64,000 bases of DNA from Hyphomicrobiaceae bacterium (lineage in GTDB: Bacteria > Pseudomonadota > Alphaproteobacteria > Rhizobiales > Devosiaceae): the NCBI GenBank assembly GCA_020638095.1, contig JACKJF010000003.1:310001-374000 (forward strand), read 5' to 3'. The notes beneath the pieces were generated by a model. That model had not been told where the DNA came from, did no database searches, and saw only the letters and a list, made by a program, of their open reading frames with translations. Position 1 is the first letter of the stretch, and every line of letters begins with the position of its first letter. The position numbers and the translations under genes are program-made. Shown piece by piece: positions 1-9,553 of this stretch.

Positions 1-3
1 GGC

Positions 4-20
4 GCCCCGCTTTGCGGGGC
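4..20. other. GC-rich hairpin at window edge
   Basis: GCCCCGC and GCGGGGC form a perfect 7-bp stem around a TTT loop, 28 bp before the glutamate dehydrogenase start. No U-tract follows, so it may be a terminator of an upstream gene outside the window or a 5' UTR structure. Confidence 0.4.
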
Positions 21-48
21 GAAAGACCAAGTCGAACGAGGGGCCATC

Positions 49-3000
49 ATGTCGACTTCCATCACCGACAAAAGCGAGCGCGCCAATATTCACGCGGCCG
101 CCATGCGCAAGGCCGGGGAGGATGCCGGCCTCGCAAGATTCTTCGAACTCTGCATCGATGCCATCGACGCTCAGGACCTCGACGACAACACGCCCGAAGA
201 GTGGGTGGAGCTCCTCACTCGTTCGCATGGCCACCTTGGCGAACGCCGCGCCAATCCCTATTCGGTCACCTATTGGCGGCTTGACGAGCATGACCCCTGG
301 GCGCCCGCCATTCTCGACATCTACACGCGCGACATGCCGTTCCTCGTCGATTCCGTTTTGGCAGCCCTGCGCGACCAGAACGCCCATATCCGCGCCTTCA
401 TTCACCCCATCCTGCCGGTCGAGGACCGCGACGGCGCCGTGCACATGCTCGCCGAACCCGGCACCGGTGGCCGTCAGGAAAGCTTCCTGCAGGTTCAGAT
501 CAACCCGGTGGCCGAAGGCCCCGAACTCGAGGCGCTGACCGGCGAAATCGAGGAAGTGCTGACCATGGTCCGCCGGGCCGTGCGCGGCTGGCGCCCGATG
601 CTCGAAAAGCTCAAGAACCTCGTTTCCTCCTACCGCCAGAACCCGCCCGACGTGCCGAGCGCCGCGCTCGCCGAAGCCCTTCACTTCCTGGCCTGGCTCG
701 CCGACCACAATTTCACTTTCCTCGGCATGCGCGAATACCGGCTCGAAGGTCACGGCCCCCACGCAAAACTCGAGCCTATCGAGGGTTCCGGCCTCGGCAT
801 TCTCGAGGATCCGAAGCTGCTTTTCCTGCGCAACGGTCCCGACTATGTCGAAATGACCGAGCAGCACGTCGCCTTCCTGCAGACTTCGGCCCCGATCATG
901 GTCACCAAGTCCAACATCCGCTCGCGCATCCATCGCCGCGGCCACATGGACTATGTCGGCGTCAAGCTTTACGGCGAGAACGGCCAGCTATCGGGCGAAT
1001 TGCGCGTGCTCGGTCTCTTCACCTCCATGTCGCTGGCGACCCCGCACACCGAAGTGCCGATTATCCGCCGCAAGATTTCCGACGTGATGAAACGCTCGGG
1101 CCATGACGCCAACAGCCATGCCGGCAAGGCGCTGATGGCCGCGCTCGACAATTACCCGCGCGATGAGCTTTTCCAGATCGGCGACAACGACCTCTACGAA
1201 TTCGCCACGGTCATCGCCGCCCTGCCCGACCGGCCGCAGGTCAGGGTCCTGCCGCGCATCGACCGCTTCGACAATTACGTCTCGGCCCTGCTCTTCGTGC
1301 CCCGCGAACGCTACGATTCATCCCTTCGGCGCAAGGTCGGCGAATATCTCGCCGACCAGTATGACGGGCGCGTTTCGGCCTATTACCCGCACTTCCCCGA
1401 AGGGGAGATGGTGCGCGTTCATTTCATCATCGGGCGCAATGGCGGCACCACGCCGCGTCCGCGCCGGGTCGATCTCGAAGCGGCGGTCACTCAGATGACC
1501 CGCTCGTTCGCCGACCGCATGGCCGACATTGCCGAAGACCCGAGTGCCATCGCCATCTATTCGGAAGCGTTCGGTTCGTCCTACCAGTCGGCGCACAATG
1601 AGCAGGACGCACTGGGCGACATCGCTATTTGCGCAAAACTTGAGGGCGCCGGCGACATAGCGGTGCGCCTCAAACCCGGCCACGGCCCCAACCAGTATGT
1701 CCTGAGGTTCTTTCACGCCGACACCTCGATCCCGCTGTCGGACCGGGTGCCGATGCTCGAAGCTTTCGGCTTTCGCGTCATCGACGAAGAATCCTACAAT
1801 ATTTCGCCATCGGGCAGGCCGGTCGTTCACCTCAATGAAATGCATGTCGCGCCGCCGGAGGACGCAACGGTCGAGCTTTCCGATCTCGCCCCGCGCCTCG
1901 AAGAGGCAATCCACGCCATCTGGGACAGCCGCGCCGAAAGCGATCCGCTCAACAAGCTCGTCGTGACCGCCGGGTTCGACTGGACCCGCGTGACGCTCGT
2001 TCGCGCCTTCGCCTTCTATCTCCGTCAGATCGGCCTCGGCTTCACCCATTCCTATGTGGCGCATGTCCTCAACGCCAATGCCGCGATCACCCGCGACATG
2101 GTCGAGCTCTTTTTCGTTTTCAACGATCCCGCCTTCAAGGACGACCGCAACCTGAGGTCCAAGGCGCTGAGGACGCAGATCCTCACCGCGCTCGAATCGG
2201 TCACCTCCCTCGACGAGGACCGCATCCTCCGCCGCGTCCTAAACCTCGTCGAAAACGGCCTTCGCACCAACTTCTTCCAGCGGGACGAAGCGGGAAACCG
2301 CCGCCCGGCCCTCGCGATCAAATACGATTCGGCAAAGATCGAAGGCATGCCCGAACCAAAGCCCTATCGCGAAATCCACGTCTATTCGCCCGAGGTCGAA
2401 GGCATCCACCTGCGCGGCGGACCCATTGCCCGCGGCGGCATTCGCTGGTCGGACCGCCCGCAGGACTTCCGCACCGAAATCCTCGGTCTGGTCAAGGCGC
2501 AGATGACCAAGAACGCGGTCATCGTGCCGGTCGGTGCCAAGGGCGGCTTCATTCCCAAGCAGATGCCTGCCAATCCCGACCGCGAAACCTTCATGACCGA
2601 GGGCACCAAGGCCTACAAGACCTTCATCGGCACCCTGCTTGACGTCACCGACAACCTCGACGGTGACAATGTGGTGCACCCCCAGGGCATTCTCCGGCGC
2701 GACGGCGACGACCCCTATCTCGTCGTTGCCGCCGACAAGGGCACAGCGAGCTTTTCCGATACGGCCAACGCCATTTCACAAAGCCGCCACTTCTGGCTCG
2801 ATGATGCTTTTGCCTCGGGCGGATCGGCCGGCTATGACCACAAGAAGATGGGCATTACCGCCCGCGGCGCCTGGGAAACGGTCAAGCGGCATTTCCGTGA
2901 AATGAACCGCGACATCCAGACCGAGCCCTTCACCGCCGCCGGCGTGGGCGACATGTCGGGCGACGTTTTCGGCAACGGCATGCTTCTGTCCGAACAGACC

Positions 3001-4818
3001 CGCCTCGTGGCCGCCTTCGACCATCGCGACATCTTCATCGATCCCGACCCCGATCCGGCCACGAGCTTCGCCGAACGCAAGCGCCTGTTCGACATGGGCC
3101 GCTCGAGCTGGCAGGACTATGATCTGAGCCTCATTTCCAAGGGCGGCGGCGTCTTTCCGCGCTCGGCCAAATCCGTGTCGCTGACGCCCGAAATCAAGTC
3201 GCTTCTCGGCCTGACGGCCGACAGCGTCACCCCCGCCCAGCTCATGACCGCGATTCTGTGCGCCCGTGTCGACCTTTTGTGGTTCGGCGGCATCGGCACC
3301 TATATCCGCGCCACGAGCGAATCGAACGCCGATGCCGGCGACCGCGCCAACGACGCCATCCGCATCACCGGTCAGCAGGTCAACGCCAAGGTCGTCGGCG
3401 AAGGCGCCAATCTCGGTGTCACCCAGCGCGGCCGCATCGAATTCGCCCAGAAGGGCGGCCGCATCAATACTGACGCGATCGACAATTCCGCCGGCGTTAA
3501 TTCGTCGGACCTTGAGGTCAACATCAAGATCGCCCTCGGCACCCTCGTCCGCGCCGGCGAAATGACCATTCCCGCCCGCAACGATTTCCTCGTCGAGATG
3601 ACCGAGGAAGTCGCCGCCCTCTGCCTCAGAAACAACTATCTGCAGGGCCTTGCCATTTCACTTGCCGAGCGCAAGGGCGCCGATGGCGCGCCGGATCTGC
3701 TCAATCTCGTCCACACGCTCGAGGCTTCGGGCACGCTTCACCGCGACGTCGAATTCCTGCCCGACGATGGCACCGTCTTTGACCGCATGGCTGCGGGCCA
3801 TGGCTTCCCAAGGCCCGAGATCGCCGTACTTCTGGCCTATGCCAAGAACGCGCTCTTTGCCCAATTGCTCAATTCGTCGGTGCCCGACGATCCTTATCTC
3901 GGCAAGGAACTCTACCGCTATTTCCCGGACCGGCTGGCTGAGAAATATCCGGCAACGATCGACAATCACCGCCTGCGCCGCGAGGTCATTGCAACCGTTC
4001 TCTGCAACGCCATGATCAATCGTGGCGGGCCCGGCTATGTGACGACGCTTTCGGCCGCCACCAGCGCCGACGCCGCCCAGATCGCCTGCGCCTATGCCGC
4101 CGCCCGCGACGCCTTCGGGCTGACCGAACTCAACGCGGCAATCGATGCTCGCGACAACAACGTGACCGGCGACGTGCAATTGGCCCTTTATCGCGAGGTC
4201 CAGATTCTCCTCGTCAACCAGACCCTCTGGTTCCTGCGCAACGTCTCGTTCGACGCCGGCATCGCGCCGATTGTCGAAGTCTACCGCGCCGGCGTCGCCG
4301 AAATCCGCGCCAACCTCACCGAACTTTTGCCCCCCTTCATCGCCCGCTCGGTTTCCGACCAGGCCGAAGGCTTCGAGGCCGGTGGCACCCCCGAACAGCT
4401 GGCCCGCCGCATCGCCGAATTGAGTGCGCTGACGCTTTCCTCCGACATCATCCATCTGAGCCAGACGCTCGAAATGCCGGTTATCGATGTCGCCCGTGCC
4501 TATTTCGCCGTTCTCGGCCAGTTCCGGCTCGGCCGCATCACCGAATTGTCCGGCACCATTCACGTCACCGACCGTTTCGACCGCATGGCGCTCGACCGTG
4601 CCCTCGCCAACCTCATGCGCGCCCAGCGCGACATTACCGGCAATGTCCTGACCTCGGGTCACGGTCCGGTGCTCGAACGTCACAAGGCCTGGAACGCCAA
4701 CATGAGCGACGAGATCGGCCGCATCCAGAAGATGGTCCACGACCTGACCGAGGGCGAACTGACCGTCTCCCGGCTTTCCGTCGCCGCCGGCCTGTTGTCG
4801 GACCTCGCACGGGGCTGA
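49..4818 (+). CDS. NAD-dependent glutamate dehydrogenase, large (about 180 kDa) type
   Basis: This cytoplasmic enzyme deaminates glutamate to 2-oxoglutarate and ammonia with NAD+, the catabolic direction. The protein is 1589 aa, the usual length of the very large GDH family (Bac_GDH), with long N-terminal regulatory ACT-like regions. The catalytic domain occupies roughly residues 710-1230, seen as GGIRWSDRPQDFRTE followed by KAQMTKNAVIVPVGAKGGF. The start ATG follows GAGGGG at a good distance. It is apparently monocistronic or co-transcribed with the permease 68 bp downstream. Only one frame is long and family-like throughout, so no frameshift is suspected. Confidence 0.96.
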   Translation: MSTSITDKSERANIHAAAMRKAGEDAGLARFFELCIDAIDAQDLDDNTPEEWVELLTRSHGHLGERRANPYSVTYWRLDEHDPWAPAILDIYTRDMPFLVDSVLAALRDQNAHIRAFIHPILPVEDRDGAVHMLAEPGTGGRQESFLQVQINPVAEGPELEALTGEIEEVLTMVRRAVRGWRPMLEKLKNLVSSYRQNPPDVPSAALAEALHFLAWLADHNFTFLGMREYRLEGHGPHAKLEPIEGSGLGILEDPKLLFLRNGPDYVEMTEQHVAFLQTSAPIMVTKSNIRSRIHRRGHMDYVGVKLYGENGQLSGELRVLGLFTSMSLATPHTEVPIIRRKISDVMKRSGHDANSHAGKALMAALDNYPRDELFQIGDNDLYEFATVIAALPDRPQVRVLPRIDRFDNYVSALLFVPRERYDSSLRRKVGEYLADQYDGRVSAYYPHFPEGEMVRVHFIIGRNGGTTPRPRRVDLEAAVTQMTRSFADRMADIAEDPSAIAIYSEAFGSSYQSAHNEQDALGDIAICAKLEGAGDIAVRLKPGHGPNQYVLRFFHADTSIPLSDRVPMLEAFGFRVIDEESYNISPSGRPVVHLNEMHVAPPEDATVELSDLAPRLEEAIHAIWDSRAESDPLNKLVVTAGFDWTRVTLVRAFAFYLRQIGLGFTHSYVAHVLNANAAITRDMVELFFVFNDPAFKDDRNLRSKALRTQILTALESVTSLDEDRILRRVLNLVENGLRTNFFQRDEAGNRRPALAIKYDSAKIEGMPEPKPYREIHVYSPEVEGIHLRGGPIARGGIRWSDRPQDFRTEILGLVKAQMTKNAVIVPVGAKGGFIPKQMPANPDRETFMTEGTKAYKTFIGTLLDVTDNLDGDNVVHPQGILRRDGDDPYLVVAADKGTASFSDTANAISQSRHFWLDDAFASGGSAGYDHKKMGITARGAWETVKRHFREMNRDIQTEPFTAAGVGDMSGDVFGNGMLLSEQTRLVAAFDHRDIFIDPDPDPATSFAERKRLFDMGRSSWQDYDLSLISKGGGVFPRSAKSVSLTPEIKSLLGLTADSVTPAQLMTAILCARVDLLWFGGIGTYIRATSESNADAGDRANDAIRITGQQVNAKVVGEGANLGVTQRGRIEFAQKGGRINTDAIDNSAGVNSSDLEVNIKIALGTLVRAGEMTIPARNDFLVEMTEEVAALCLRNNYLQGLAISLAERKGADGAPDLLNLVHTLEASGTLHRDVEFLPDDGTVFDRMAAGHGFPRPEIAVLLAYAKNALFAQLLNSSVPDDPYLGKELYRYFPDRLAEKYPATIDNHRLRREVIATVLCNAMINRGGPGYVTTLSAATSADAAQIACAYAAARDAFGLTELNAAIDARDNNVTGDVQLALYREVQILLVNQTLWFLRNVSFDAGIAPIVEVYRAGVAEIRANLTELLPPFIARSVSDQAEGFEAGGTPEQLARRIAELSALTLSSDIIHLSQTLEMPVIDVARAYFAVLGQFRLGRITELSGTIHVTDRFDRMALDRALANLMRAQRDITGNVLTSGHGPVLERHKAWNANMSDEIGRIQKMVHDLTEGELTVSRLSVAAGLLSDLARG

Positions 4819-4886
4819 GGCGCCATCGCGCTTGATTGTGTCAGCGCTTTGGGCTCTGCTGTTTCAGGAGTGGGCGGGGGCAAATC

Positions 4887-6218
4887 ATGACCGGGCGGGC
4901 CGATCGCAAGGCGATCTTTTCGTGGATGCTCTATGACTGGGCCTCCCAGCCCTATCACACGCTGATCGTCACCTTCATCTTCGCCCCCTATTTCACCGCC
5001 TATGTTGCCGACAATGCCGTCGACGGCCAGACCTATTGGGGTTATGCCGCCGCCGTGGGGGGCGTTCTGGTGGCGCTGATGGCGCCGGTCTTCGGTGCCA
5101 TGGTCGATGCATCGGGGCCGCGCAAACCCTGGATCGGTCTCTTCTCGATCCTCCTCATCGTCGGCTGCGCGTTTCTCTACATGGCGACGCCGGGCGGCAC
5201 CGCCCCGATCTTCTGGATTCTTGCGGCCTTCGTCGTTGCCACGATCGGCGTCGAAATGACGACGATCTTCACCAACGCGATGATGCCGACGCTGGTGCCG
5301 CGTTCCGAACTCGGCAAACTCTCCGGCTCCGGCTGGGCTTTGGGCTATGTCGGCGGCCTCATCGCCCTCGTTCTCATGCTGACCCTGATGTCGGCCGACG
5401 CCGAAACCGGCAAGACGCTGATCGGCATGTCTCCGATCTTCGGGCTCGATCCGGCAACCTACGAAGGTGACCGCGCTTCGGGACCTCTGTCGGCCATCTG
5501 GTACCTCATTTTCATCCTGCCGCTCTTCTTCTTCACACCGGATTCGCCGCGCGCCGCCAATGGACCATCGATTGGCCAGGGTCTCGAAAATCTCTGGAAA
5601 ACCCTGAAATCCCTGCCCGCGCGCCGGTCCTATTTCACCTTCCTCATCACCTCGATGCTCTATCGCGACGGGCTTAATGCGCTCTACGCCTTCGGCGGCA
5701 TCTACGCCGCCGGCGTTCTTGAGATGTCGATCATCGAGATTGGCATATTCGGTATCCTGGCCAATATTACCGGCGCGCTCGGCGCCTATATCGGCGGGCG
5801 GCTCGATGCCCGTTTCGGCCCGCGCCCGGTCGTGTTCGTCAGCTGCTGGCTCCTGGTCGCGGCAAGCCTGCTCGTTGTCTCGACCACGCCTGACCTCACC
5901 CTCTTCGCCGTTCCGATTTCGGGGAGCATGCCGACCATCATCTTTTACATTGCCGGCATGATCATCGGCGCTGCCGGCGGCACGCTTCAGGCGGCCTCCC
6001 GCACCCTTCTCGTCGATCAGGTCGAGGGCCGGCAGACGACGGAAGCTTTCGGGCTTTATGCCCTGACCGGCAAGGCGACGAGCTTCATCGGTCCGTTCTT
6101 TGTCGCCTTCGTTACCTCTGTCAGCCAGTCACAGCGGATCGGTATCACCCCGATCATCGTCTTGCTGGCGATCGGCGCCATCGGTCTGTTCTGGGTCCGC
6201 CAGCACGGGGACAGATAA
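4887..6218 (+). CDS. MFS transporter, UMF1 / Atg22-like family
   Basis: A 443-aa integral membrane permease with about 11-12 hydrophobic segments. The N-terminal stretch WMLYDWASQPYHTL followed by TFIFAPYF is typical of the UMF1 (vacuole effluxer Atg22-like) branch of the major facilitator superfamily. The substrate is unknown; eukaryotic members export amino acids from the vacuole, and amino-acid efflux here is only inference, helped by the glutamate dehydrogenase upstream. An in-frame ATG at 4836 would add 17 cysteine-rich residues with no family match, so I chose 4887. Confidence 0.88.
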   Translation: MTGRADRKAIFSWMLYDWASQPYHTLIVTFIFAPYFTAYVADNAVDGQTYWGYAAAVGGVLVALMAPVFGAMVDASGPRKPWIGLFSILLIVGCAFLYMATPGGTAPIFWILAAFVVATIGVEMTTIFTNAMMPTLVPRSELGKLSGSGWALGYVGGLIALVLMLTLMSADAETGKTLIGMSPIFGLDPATYEGDRASGPLSAIWYLIFILPLFFFTPDSPRAANGPSIGQGLENLWKTLKSLPARRSYFTFLITSMLYRDGLNALYAFGGIYAAGVLEMSIIEIGIFGILANITGALGAYIGGRLDARFGPRPVVFVSCWLLVAASLLVVSTTPDLTLFAVPISGSMPTIIFYIAGMIIGAAGGTLQAASRTLLVDQVEGRQTTEAFGLYALTGKATSFIGPFFVAFVTSVSQSQRIGITPIIVLLAIGAIGLFWVRQHGDR

Positions 6219-6220
6219 CC

Positions 6221-6676
6221 TCAGCCTCGCCGCGTCCAGCGATAGCGCACGTCGCGCAGTTTTTCCTGATTGCCCGCGCCATCAGTGAATTCAACGGCGA
6301 CAAATCCGTGCCGTTCGTAGAAGCGCCGCGCGCCCGAATTGGCCTGAAAGGTCCAGAGATCAAGCCGGTCCTGGTCCGCCTTGACCCGCCCAAGCAGCGC
6401 CGCGCCCATGCCACGGCCCGTCCATTCGGGCAGGAGGTAGAGATGATCGAGCCAGCCCCGTGACCAGGCTGAGAAGCCGATGACCTCGCCCTCCACCTCA
6501 GCCACCACCACGCTGCAATCGGGAAACATCACCGAAGAAACGAAATCAAGGTCTTCGGCATCGGTATGAAGCTCGGGCAAGAACCCGAGTGATCGCTGCG
6601 ATCGGCGAAGGACCGTTGCGACCGCCTCTGCATCGTCCGGCATGGCAGGCCGCAGAACCGGCGGCTCCGATGCCAT
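6221..6676 (-). CDS. GNAT family N-acetyltransferase
   Basis: A 151-aa single-domain acetyltransferase. The acetyl-CoA-binding motif A is visible as LYLLPEWTGRGMGAALLGRV (about residues 80-99), and the C-terminal part has the GARRFYERHGFVAVE pattern common in GNAT proteins. The acceptor substrate cannot be told from sequence. Its ATG shares one base with the stop of the upstream EamA transporter (TGATG), so the two are translationally coupled and probably functionally linked, for example by modifying an exported compound (inference). Confidence 0.85.
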   Translation of the reverse strand: MASEPPVLRPAMPDDAEAVATVLRRSQRSLGFLPELHTDAEDLDFVSSVMFPDCSVVVAEVEGEVIGFSAWSRGWLDHLYLLPEWTGRGMGAALLGRVKADQDRLDLWTFQANSGARRFYERHGFVAVEFTDGAGNQEKLRDVRYRWTRRG

Positions 6677-7554
6677 CAGACTGGAACCGTGTTCGATTTC
6701 CGCCGCCGCCGGAAGACCGAAATCGCAATGCCGAGTACGATCAGCGCCCCGCCCGCCATTTCGAGCGGCGCGACGGTTTCCCCGAGAACCAGATAGCCGG
6801 ACAGGAGCCCGGTAATCGGCACCAGAAGCGTGAACGGCGCCACGATGCTCGCCGGATGAAGCGCGAGGAGATGATTCCAGATCGCCATGCCAAAAAGGGT
6901 CGCCGGATAGGCAAGGAAGGCCAAGACCGCGATGGTCAGGGGATCGGGCATCGTCACAAAGTCAATGAGCGGTTGCGGCCCGTCAATCAGAAGTGAAAGC
7001 CCGATCAGCGGGAAGGAGGCCACAAGCGCCCCCCAGACGGTCGTCGCGACCGGATTGGCGCCGCCGAATGTCTTGGCGAAATTGTTGGCCAGGCCCCAGC
7101 TGACCGCTGCCAGAAGGGTCAGGACGAAAGGCCAGAGCGCCGCGCCTTCGAGCCGGTTGACCGCCATGACCCCGATGCCGGCAAAGGCGATGACCGCCCC
7201 CGCGATTTGCTGCCACTTCGGCCGCTCCCGGTGCCAGAAGAACGCGATCAGCATGGTGAAGAAGGCCTGCACCTGCAGCACCACGGATGCAAGACCGGCG
7301 GGCATGCCGGTCGCCAGCGCGAAATTGAGAAAGGCATAGAGCGCCAGCCCGAAGGTCAGGCCGAACAGAACGACCCTGTACCATTCGGTCTTTGGCGGCC
7401 GGATGAAGAAGACGAGAGGCCAGGAGGCGAAGGCGAACCGCAGGCCCGCAGCCAGTATCGGCGGCAGCGCATCGACGGACAGTTTGATGACCACGAAGTT
7501 GAAGCCCCAGATGGCGACAACCACAAGCGCGGCGAGGATGTGGCGAAGGGGCAT
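6676..7554 (-). CDS. EamA/DMT-family transporter
   Basis: A 292-aa protein with ten hydrophobic segments arranged as two EamA repeats; the first begins LRHILAALVVVAIWGFNFVVIK and the second around residue 150. This is the drug/metabolite transporter fold of inner-membrane exporters. The sequence resembles the O-acetylserine/cysteine and amino-acid exporter branch, but the substrate is not determined. It ends at the start codon of the GNAT gene. A strong hairpin at 7574-7595 separates it from asd. Confidence 0.88.
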   Translation of the reverse strand: MPLRHILAALVVVAIWGFNFVVIKLSVDALPPILAAGLRFAFASWPLVFFIRPPKTEWYRVVLFGLTFGLALYAFLNFALATGMPAGLASVVLQVQAFFTMLIAFFWHRERPKWQQIAGAVIAFAGIGVMAVNRLEGAALWPFVLTLLAAVSWGLANNFAKTFGGANPVATTVWGALVASFPLIGLSLLIDGPQPLIDFVTMPDPLTIAVLAFLAYPATLFGMAIWNHLLALHPASIVAPFTLLVPITGLLSGYLVLGETVAPLEMAGGALIVLGIAISVFRRRRKSNTVPV

Positions 7555-7573
7555 TTGGGCTCAACCGATGGTG

Positions 7574-7595
7574 CCCCCGGCCAAAAGGCCGGGGG
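7574..7595 (-). terminator. Strong hairpin downstream of asd
   Basis: CCCCCGGCC / GGCCGGGGG is a perfect 9-bp stem with a 4-base loop, 9 bases after the asd stop and before the EamA gene. There is no clear U-tract, so it may be an attenuator or an RNA end-stabiliser rather than a complete terminator. Confidence 0.55.
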
Positions 7596-7604
7596 TAATT
7601 GAAA

Positions 7605-8642
7605 TCAGGCGGCCTTCTTGACCAGCCCGCGATTGACGAGGCTCTCCGCGATCTGGATGGCGTTGAGCGCCGCGCCCTTGCGAAGATTGTCGGAAACGAC
7701 CCAGATGTTGAGGCCGTTCTCGACCGTCGCATCCTCGCGGATGCGGCTGACAAAGGTCGCATAGTCTCCGACGCATTCGATCGGCGTCACGTAGCCGCCA
7801 TCCTCGCGCTTGTCGATCACCATGATCCCTGGCGCCTCGCGCAGCACGTCGCGCGCCTCGTCGGCGGTGATCTCGTTCTCGAATTCGATATTCACCGCTT
7901 CGGAATGGCCAACGAACACCGGCACCCGGACCGCCGTGCAGGTCAGCTTGATCTTGGGATCGAGAATCTTCTTGGTCTCGGCCACAACCTTCCACTCTTC
8001 CTTGGTGTAGCCGTCTTCCATGAACACATCGATATGCGGAATGACGTTGAAGGCGATCTGCTTGGTGAACTTCTTCGGCGTCGGCGCATCGGTGACGAAA
8101 ATGCCCTTGGTCTGGTCCCAGAGCTCGTCCATGGCTTCCTTGCCGGCGCCCGAGACCGACTGGTAGGTCGAGACCACCACGCGCTTGATCTTCGCAGCAT
8201 CGTGCAGCGGCTTCAGCGCCACCACCAGTTGCGCCGTCGAGCAGTTCGGATTGGCGATGATGTTCATCCGGTTGTTCTGCGCCATGTAGCCATCGAGCAC
8301 ATGTGCGTTGACTTCGGGAACGACCAGCGGCACGTCGGCGTGGTAGCGCCAGAAGCTCGAATTATCGATGACGATACACCCGGTCGCCCCGATCTTCTGG
8401 GCAAAGGCCTTGGAGACGGTCGAGCCCGCCGACATCAGGCAGAAATCGACGCCCTTGAAGTCGAAATCGTCGAGGTTCCGGCATTTGAGCGTTTCGTCGC
8501 CATAGCTGACCTCCCGCCCGATCGAGCGTGACGAGGCGAGTGCGATCACCTCGTCGGCCGGAAATCCGCGCTCCGCAAGAATGTTGAGCATTTCATGGCC
8601 CACATTGCCCGTGGCGCCCACAACTGCAACCCGATAACCCAT
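7605..8642 (-). CDS. asd: Aspartate-semialdehyde dehydrogenase
   Basis: It reduces aspartyl-4-phosphate to aspartate semialdehyde with NADPH, the branch point to lysine/diaminopimelate, threonine and methionine. The protein is 345 aa, normal for the family. It has the N-terminal nucleotide-binding GATGNVGHEML, the catalytic cysteine in ANPNCSTAQLV (near residue 130) and the dimerisation domain with QSVSGAGKEAMDEL. It lies on the minus strand downstream of a PagL-like gene and a small ORF, in a long run that also holds leuB, leuD and argC. Confidence 0.97.
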   Translation of the reverse strand: MGYRVAVVGATGNVGHEMLNILAERGFPADEVIALASSRSIGREVSYGDETLKCRNLDDFDFKGVDFCLMSAGSTVSKAFAQKIGATGCIVIDNSSFWRYHADVPLVVPEVNAHVLDGYMAQNNRMNIIANPNCSTAQLVVALKPLHDAAKIKRVVVSTYQSVSGAGKEAMDELWDQTKGIFVTDAPTPKKFTKQIAFNVIPHIDVFMEDGYTKEEWKVVAETKKILDPKIKLTCTAVRVPVFVGHSEAVNIEFENEITADEARDVLREAPGIMVIDKREDGGYVTPIECVGDYATFVSRIREDATVENGLNIWVVSDNLRKGAALNAIQIAESLVNRGLVKKAA

Positions 8643-8738
8643 GTTCGTTCCCTTGCCGTCTCACCCCCCGCGCAGTCCATCACGGCTGCGGCCATGCTCG
8701 TCTGGCCCCCTCCCCGGCGGGAGGGCCCGGGGAGACGG

Positions 8739-8831
8739 CTAGATTTTGGTGGTGGTTTTGACCATGGCAAACGGCGCCGCGCCCGTCGGGGCGGTCCGCT
8801 TCGCGTTCAATTCGGCAATCATGCCGGTCAT
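8739..8831 (-). CDS. Small ORF, 30 aa, unknown function
   Basis: Thirty codons starting with MTGMIAELNAKR and ending AMVKTTTKI. A Shine-Dalgarno GGAGA lies a few bases upstream of the ATG, and a TTGACA lies at 8882-8887 on the same strand at a distance that fits a promoter. The peptide is basic, has no membrane segment and does not match a family I recognise. It fills the otherwise empty 315-bp gap between the PagL-like gene and asd. It could be a real small protein or a leader peptide for asd. A GC-rich hairpin (8711-8734) follows its stop. Confidence 0.4.
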   Translation of the reverse strand: MTGMIAELNAKRTAPTGAAPFAMVKTTTKI

Positions 8832-8957
8832 GAAACGTCTCCGTTTGCCTGCGCGCGCTCCATGGGGCCAAAGCAAAAAATTGTCAATCGGGCTCCGGCG
8901 GCGCGCCGTCGGTCGCCAGGCATTCGTTGCCGATCCGCCACGCCAGCCGGGGAGAGT

Positions 8958-9545
8958 TCAACCCGCCGGCGCGATGATCCTCAAACCCATATTGCTCAGC
9001 CCCTCATTTGGCGGACAGAGATCGGCATTGCTCATGTGCTCATAGGACAAGGCCAGCGACCAACCGGTCGAGAACGTGACCCCGAAACTGAGCGCTTCGT
9101 AGAAATTGATCCGGCAACCCATATTGCGGGAGGGCTTTTCTGCGTCGAGCAGGTGCCCGTCATGCAGCCCCCCGCCGACCGTCGCCTCGACAAAAAGCGG
9201 CGATCCGAAGAAATAGCTGCGCCAGCCCGCCGCCAGATGCGCCTGATCTTCATAGCCCTTGGTGTTGAACGTCGCACCGGCATCGATCCGCGGCGACCCG
9301 AGAAAGCTGGCGGCCCCGCCCGGCAACGCCGCGCTCAGCCCGAACTGCTCGTCCTCGGGCCGCGAGAACCCCTTCCACCGCCACGCAATCACGGGAAGGA
9401 AACCCTCATAGACATCGTGGGCAAACGGCCCTGACCGAACCTCGAGCGCCGGCGCCCGAACCGGCTGGTCCGGTGCCCCGAACAACGAAAAGGCCGTGCC
9501 GGCGACGATCACCAGCACGGCCGCAATGGGAACCGGGCGCAGCAC
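8958..9545 (-). CDS. PagL-like acyloxyacyl hydrolase (lipid A 3-O-deacylase family)
   Basis: A 195-aa outer-membrane beta-barrel protein expected to remove a 3-O-linked acyl chain from lipid A. The N terminus (LRPVPIAAVLVIVAGTAFS) looks like a signal peptide. The C-terminal motif SYEHMSNADLCPPNEG carries the His-x-Ser-Asn core of the PagL active site. The best start is GTG at 9545, eight bases after leuB, because the frame runs back inside leuB without a sensible ATG. The Shine-Dalgarno is weak. The catalytic Glu is placed differently from Pseudomonas PagL, as in other alphaproteobacterial members. Confidence 0.8.
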   Translation of the reverse strand: MLRPVPIAAVLVIVAGTAFSLFGAPDQPVRAPALEVRSGPFAHDVYEGFLPVIAWRWKGFSRPEDEQFGLSAALPGGAASFLGSPRIDAGATFNTKGYEDQAHLAAGWRSYFFGSPLFVEATVGGGLHDGHLLDAEKPSRNMGCRINFYEALSFGVTFSTGWSLALSYEHMSNADLCPPNEGLSNMGLRIIAPAG

Positions 9546-9553
9546 CGGACCGC

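Noticed and set aside
3658..4740. 360-codon ORF opposite the glutamate dehydrogenase gene
   Set aside because: Antisense to a continuous, family-like reading frame.
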